DNA of 64,000 nucleotides from positions 795,001 to 859,000 of the forward strand of contig JASFXZ010000029.1 in NCBI GenBank assembly GCA_032209605.1, read 5' to 3'. Shown here piece by piece: positions 60,923 through 64,000 of the stretch. The notes under the pieces are model-generated. The model worked only from the letters and a program-made list of their open reading frames with translations, made no database searches and was not told the DNA's origin. Positions within the stretch are counted from its first letter, which is position 1. Every line of letters starts with the position of its first letter. The DNA comes from Mactromeris polynyma (taxonomy: Eukaryota > Mollusca > Bivalvia > Venerida > Mactridae). A program made the position numbers and the translations under genes.

Positions 60923-62596
60923 ATGGCCGAAGTTCAGCACATGAAGGACAGAGGTATTCCGCTGAGAATTGACGGTGTAATGCGCTTTGTGAAGGGAGCG
61001 ACAAAGTACACAACATGTGCTGACGTCATCAAAATGGTACTCAAGAAAACAGGAATTCGGAAGGAGTACCGACATCTGTTTGTTATATACGAAGTCTCAA
61101 ACGACATAGAAAAAGCTTTGCCCTGTAAGAACAGGATTATGAAAGTGATCGAGTCATGGAGAGGTCAACCGAATCGTTTAGTTCTACGAAAATCAGACCC
61201 TCTTACACCGCTAGCATTGACAGAAAAGACGAAAAGGTGGAAGCTATACAGAAAGACAAAGCGAGAACCAACAATCAGAGCACGTCGAAATCCTTTCACA
61301 GAGGTCTTCAACAATCACGTCGATAAAACGATGGATAAACAACAAAATGGAATAGAGTTTCACACAAAAGAAACTCATATTCCAAGCACGTCTTCAAGTG
61401 ATTCGGATAGTAGTATGGATGAATTCCTTTCCAACCTGGATCATTCCAAAATGGCTGGACTCATAAACTTTTTTGTAGCTATTGCTAAAAAGTCAAACGT
61501 GCGTGCTAACCGAAAACAAGAGAGTGCTTCAAGCTTAGAATCCAATGCTTCCTCTAACGATTCGCCAGCTACGAAAACGACTCATCTACGAAAACGCAAA
61601 CATTCGCATAATACTAAGCGACCTCACAAGAAGAATAGGATGTTGAAACAATCGGACTGTCATCCAAACAAAATGCATGCAGTTAAAAGAGTTAATTTTG
61701 GTTTTATTGATGTGGAACCAAGGACATATGACCAATGGTACTCACAGTGTGACGTAAGAACAACTGAAGAAGCAGTGAATGGACGCCATAGAAGTGGTTC
61801 TCATTCTTCCAGGTTGCAGTCTGTAAGAAGGCGTTTAATTCCAAGCAGAGTATCAAGAAGTAATAGCAATGGTAATCAAGATTCTGGAATTAAAAGTAGA
61901 ACTGGTTCATTTGGTTCCTTTGAGGAGAAGGCATATACAAGGTCTCGCAAAACCCGCCGATCGCTTCCTGGGGAAATATACGGCACAGTGTGTGACAATG
62001 AGATGCCTGTGATTGATTCAGGCCATGAAGAAGATTCTGATTCCAGCACGGACCTTGATGCAGCATTCGTAAGAAAATTTAACATGTGCCATTCCAAGGA
62101 ATGTGAAAAGATTGAAACATCGCTTCAAGACTTCAGTGAAACATCAGGCATTGACAAACCTCTAATGAATTCTACTCGTAAACTTGTTAACTACAGCATT
62201 ACTGATGACGAGCTGGATAATACCGATGATGCTATAGACAACAGTGATCTTTATGACGAAGAGGACGGTATGAATAATGATGACAAATGTTTTAGATTTG
62301 TAAATCATGGTTTAGAAATTGGCGGAATGGATTCCACGATTGAGGAAATACGAGCATCGATTTCTGATAGGACGAGAAAATATATGGTAAAGAAAACAGT
62401 AGTATGTGCGGCGAGTAGTTCGCCGAAACTGAACTATGATGTTACAAATTACATCAAATCTATATTTAAACCTCAGTGTGAGAACGAAGATGAAGAAATG
62501 AACAGTTTTATGAAATCAATGATCTTAGATGACTCGAGCGATGAAGGATTAAGTTCAATGGGTAGCGATCAAGAAAGAGAAGAAGTGAACGTGTGA
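60923..62596 (+). CDS. RASSF9/RASSF10-like protein with N-terminal Ras-association domain, 557 aa
   Basis: The reading frame is open from 60905, but the first ATG is at 60923 directly after a splice-acceptor-like TTTTCAG and has a good context (CAGATGGCC); I start there. Residues about 11-93 form a Ras-association/ubiquitin-like fold of the N-terminal RASSF type: GIPLRIDGVMRFVKGATKYT, TTCADVIKMVLKKTG, then RIMKVIESWRGQPNRLVLRK. In animals these proteins (RASSF7-10; fly Meru is the 9/10 type) act as scaffolds in cell polarity and junction signalling. The rest is polar and probably disordered: SSMDEFLSN at 163-171, a basic stretch KRKHSHNTKRPHKKNR at about 224-239 (possible nuclear signal), DSGIKSRTGSFGSFEEK, and an acidic tail ending DEGLSSMGSDQEREEVNV. 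No clear coiled coil is visible, unlike typical vertebrate members. The whole coding part lies in one exon. Length is somewhat above the roughly 430-510 aa of vertebrate RASSF9/10. Paralogue identity within RASSF7-10 is not certain. Confidence 0.75.
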   Translation: MAEVQHMKDRGIPLRIDGVMRFVKGATKYTTCADVIKMVLKKTGIRKEYRHLFVIYEVSNDIEKALPCKNRIMKVIESWRGQPNRLVLRKSDPLTPLALTEKTKRWKLYRKTKREPTIRARRNPFTEVFNNHVDKTMDKQQNGIEFHTKETHIPSTSSSDSDSSMDEFLSNLDHSKMAGLINFFVAIAKKSNVRANRKQESASSLESNASSNDSPATKTTHLRKRKHSHNTKRPHKKNRMLKQSDCHPNKMHAVKRVNFGFIDVEPRTYDQWYSQCDVRTTEEAVNGRHRSGSHSSRLQSVRRRLIPSRVSRSNSNGNQDSGIKSRTGSFGSFEEKAYTRSRKTRRSLPGEIYGTVCDNEMPVIDSGHEEDSDSSTDLDAAFVRKFNMCHSKECEKIETSLQDFSETSGIDKPLMNSTRKLVNYSITDDELDNTDDAIDNSDLYDEEDGMNNDDKCFRFVNHGLEIGGMDSTIEEIRASISDRTRKYMVKKTVVCAASSSPKLNYDVTNYIKSIFKPQCENEDEEMNSFMKSMILDDSSDEGLSSMGSDQEREEVNV

Positions 62597-63010
62597 TTCT
62601 GTCTAACAATAGCTGTGTGAATATATAATGTGAACATTTGTATAGTTTGTTATTTTTGTATGTTCGTATATTTAGATGTTCTGCGATGTTTGTTGGATCC
62701 TTTTCTTCCTGTATCTTCCTGTCATTCTGTCTATTTCTCTGTCTTGCTTGAACTCGTTTCTCTGTCTACACTATATTCAAGTGTCTCACTGTATTATATT
62801 GAATTATTTATTAACAATGTCGATTTACTTTGTTGTATGATGTTTAACAGTATGTATAGCGGTTGGAGTAGGCCTATTTATTTATCTAGAAGAAAAAATA
62901 TGTAAATATGTGTGTGTGCATTTAGAGTGGTGAAATTATATTTCTATTTCTATTATCAACTTACGCTGGAAGTGCTTATGAGTGTGAATAAAACATATGT
63001 CAATGTAAGT
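62597..63010 (+). other. 3' UTR of the RASSF-like gene
   Basis: From the stop codon (62594-62596) the sequence runs without another coding signal to an AATAAA at 62987-62992, followed by a TGT-rich tract (ATATGTCAATGTAAGTTTTT). This places cleavage at about 63005-63015. Confidence 0.5.
62987..62992 (+). terminator. polyadenylation signal AATAAA of the RASSF-like gene
   Basis: A canonical AATAAA hexamer lies 391 bp after the stop codon, followed by a T/GT-rich stretch, in the expected arrangement for animal 3'-end formation. Confidence 0.6.
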
Positions 63011-64000
63011 TTTTCGTTGTTTTATATTGTTAATATAAATTAATACTGAAGTAATCACATAGAAATAACAATCCAAAGTCTATTCCAAAATATAAGGCAT
63101 ACTGCCCTTGATTTCACATAAACAAACAATGCAAATATAATATACAACAATAACGAAATATTATACATTGGTCAATGGCAATAATATCATTTTGACGTAC
63201 ACAACAGTATGGTTGATTAACACAATATTACTCATAATAAAGTACATTGAAACAATATGAACAATAATGAAATAGTGAAGAGAACATAGAATACATTTTA
63301 CAGTATAACTTATTTCCATGTATAATACAACTTGTTTCTTCTGGGTATCTTTTTACAGTATTCTGATTGCTACGAACGGCAATATTTGGGAGAACATTTG
63401 ATTGAAACAACGAAACATAAGTATTCAAAATCGTCAAAGTTCAACATATCAGACCGTTTTGTCATTTTTTAGTCAGTATACTCTAAATGCAAAAGGGGGG
63501 TTATATCTTCGATCAGTGTAACAGTACTGTGTGTATCTATGGTAATATTTCTGCGATTGTGTTTTACTTGCATGCAGGGACACAATGATAACAGTACTAA
63601 CGAGGTAAAAGACATACACAATATCAATGTACCATCATTGTACGGACTCCAAAGCAGCACAGGCTTCGGCAACCAAAGGTAACAAACATGAGAAATAAAC
63701 GTCCTTAATGTACATTGTACAGGTATTATAAAGAGTCAATGTCTTCCATATGTTTGCAGCAGTATCAAATCGGGCATAAAACAAAGTTTACATAAAGAAA
63801 ATCATAAGTATACACGTATATTGTATGCTATTAACGATTCATTAATATACATGAACACTCTTGGAAATTGACTGTCATATGTTGTATTATACAAGATATG
63901 CTGGTCAGTATAAGATGGCCAGGGACGAGTAGTGACGGTTTTGTGTGGAAGTTATATACCGGTTATTGTTCATATATAGAGACTTTCCGAGAAGAGTTTC
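63011..64000. other. AT-rich DNA without a recognisable gene
   Basis: Short minus-strand frames at 63228-63437 and 63469-63672 show no recognisable features. No repeat was identified. Confidence 0.4.

Noticed and set aside
61190..61290. Shared pentapeptide ARRNP in both the RASSF-like and array proteins
   Set aside because: Only five residues long and placed on the other side of the EFLSN segment; too short to count as evidence.
61800..61990. Second similarity between the RASSF-like protein (SGIKSRTGSFGSFEEK) and the array protein (SGYLSSSSFESSGEEK)
   Set aside because: Seven of 16 positions agree, but both stretches are Ser/Gly/Glu-rich and the order relative to the EFLSN segment is reversed, so chance or low complexity explains it well enough.

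Overview
This is an animal (eukaryotic) genomic window. The DNA is AT-rich. Genes carry GT-AG introns, and short inverted-repeat transposons, a dead LINE and a SINE-like piece are scattered through it. The TE families and the tone of the repeats suggest a lophotrochozoan, most probably a bivalve mollusc; that assignment is inference and no species is claimed.

Layout. Bases 1-8300 hold no convincing gene. They hold several MITE-like inverted-repeat elements (about 0.62-0.97, 1.22-1.58, 2.40-3.04, 4.53-4.71, 4.83-5.16 and 6.59-6.91 kb) and a minisatellite near 7.4-7.7 kb. From 8.3 to 15 kb there are collinear but interrupted relics of the spacer of a repeat unit that dominates the rest of the window. 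From 16.1 to 56.2 kb lies a head-to-tail array of 12 copies of one minus-strand gene. Ten of the eleven spacings between neighbouring gene copies are informative: nine are exactly 3453 bp; the first (5268 bp) is enlarged by a 2.3-kb LINE insertion plus divergence; the remaining one is interrupted by a 200-N gap. Each unit carries the gene, its 5' flank, a LINE-like 3' fragment, a spacer and a pogo/Tigger-like MITE.

The array gene. Splice signals read from the sequence give a three-exon model: an 8-codon first exon (MPVNSKIK), a 17-codon micro-exon (phase 0 on both sides) and a long last exon of about 280-287 codons. The product is about 305-312 aa, hydrophilic, rich in Ser, Lys, Arg and Asp, probably largely disordered, without a signal peptide or membrane segment. 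I do not recognise it as a named family. The reading frame is kept in all 12 copies, and the length differences in the outer copies are in-frame deletions.

The right end (60.9-62.6 kb, plus strand) carries a 557-aa protein with an N-terminal Ras-association-like domain of the RASSF9/RASSF10 type. It contains a short segment (SMDEFLSN..D, then NF) that closely matches the C-terminal segment of the array protein (SMGEFLSN..D, then NF). This raises the possibility that the amplified family shares a module with, or was derived from, the neighbouring RASSF-like gene. This link, together with the multicopy, locally homogenised gene array, is the most interesting observation in the window.
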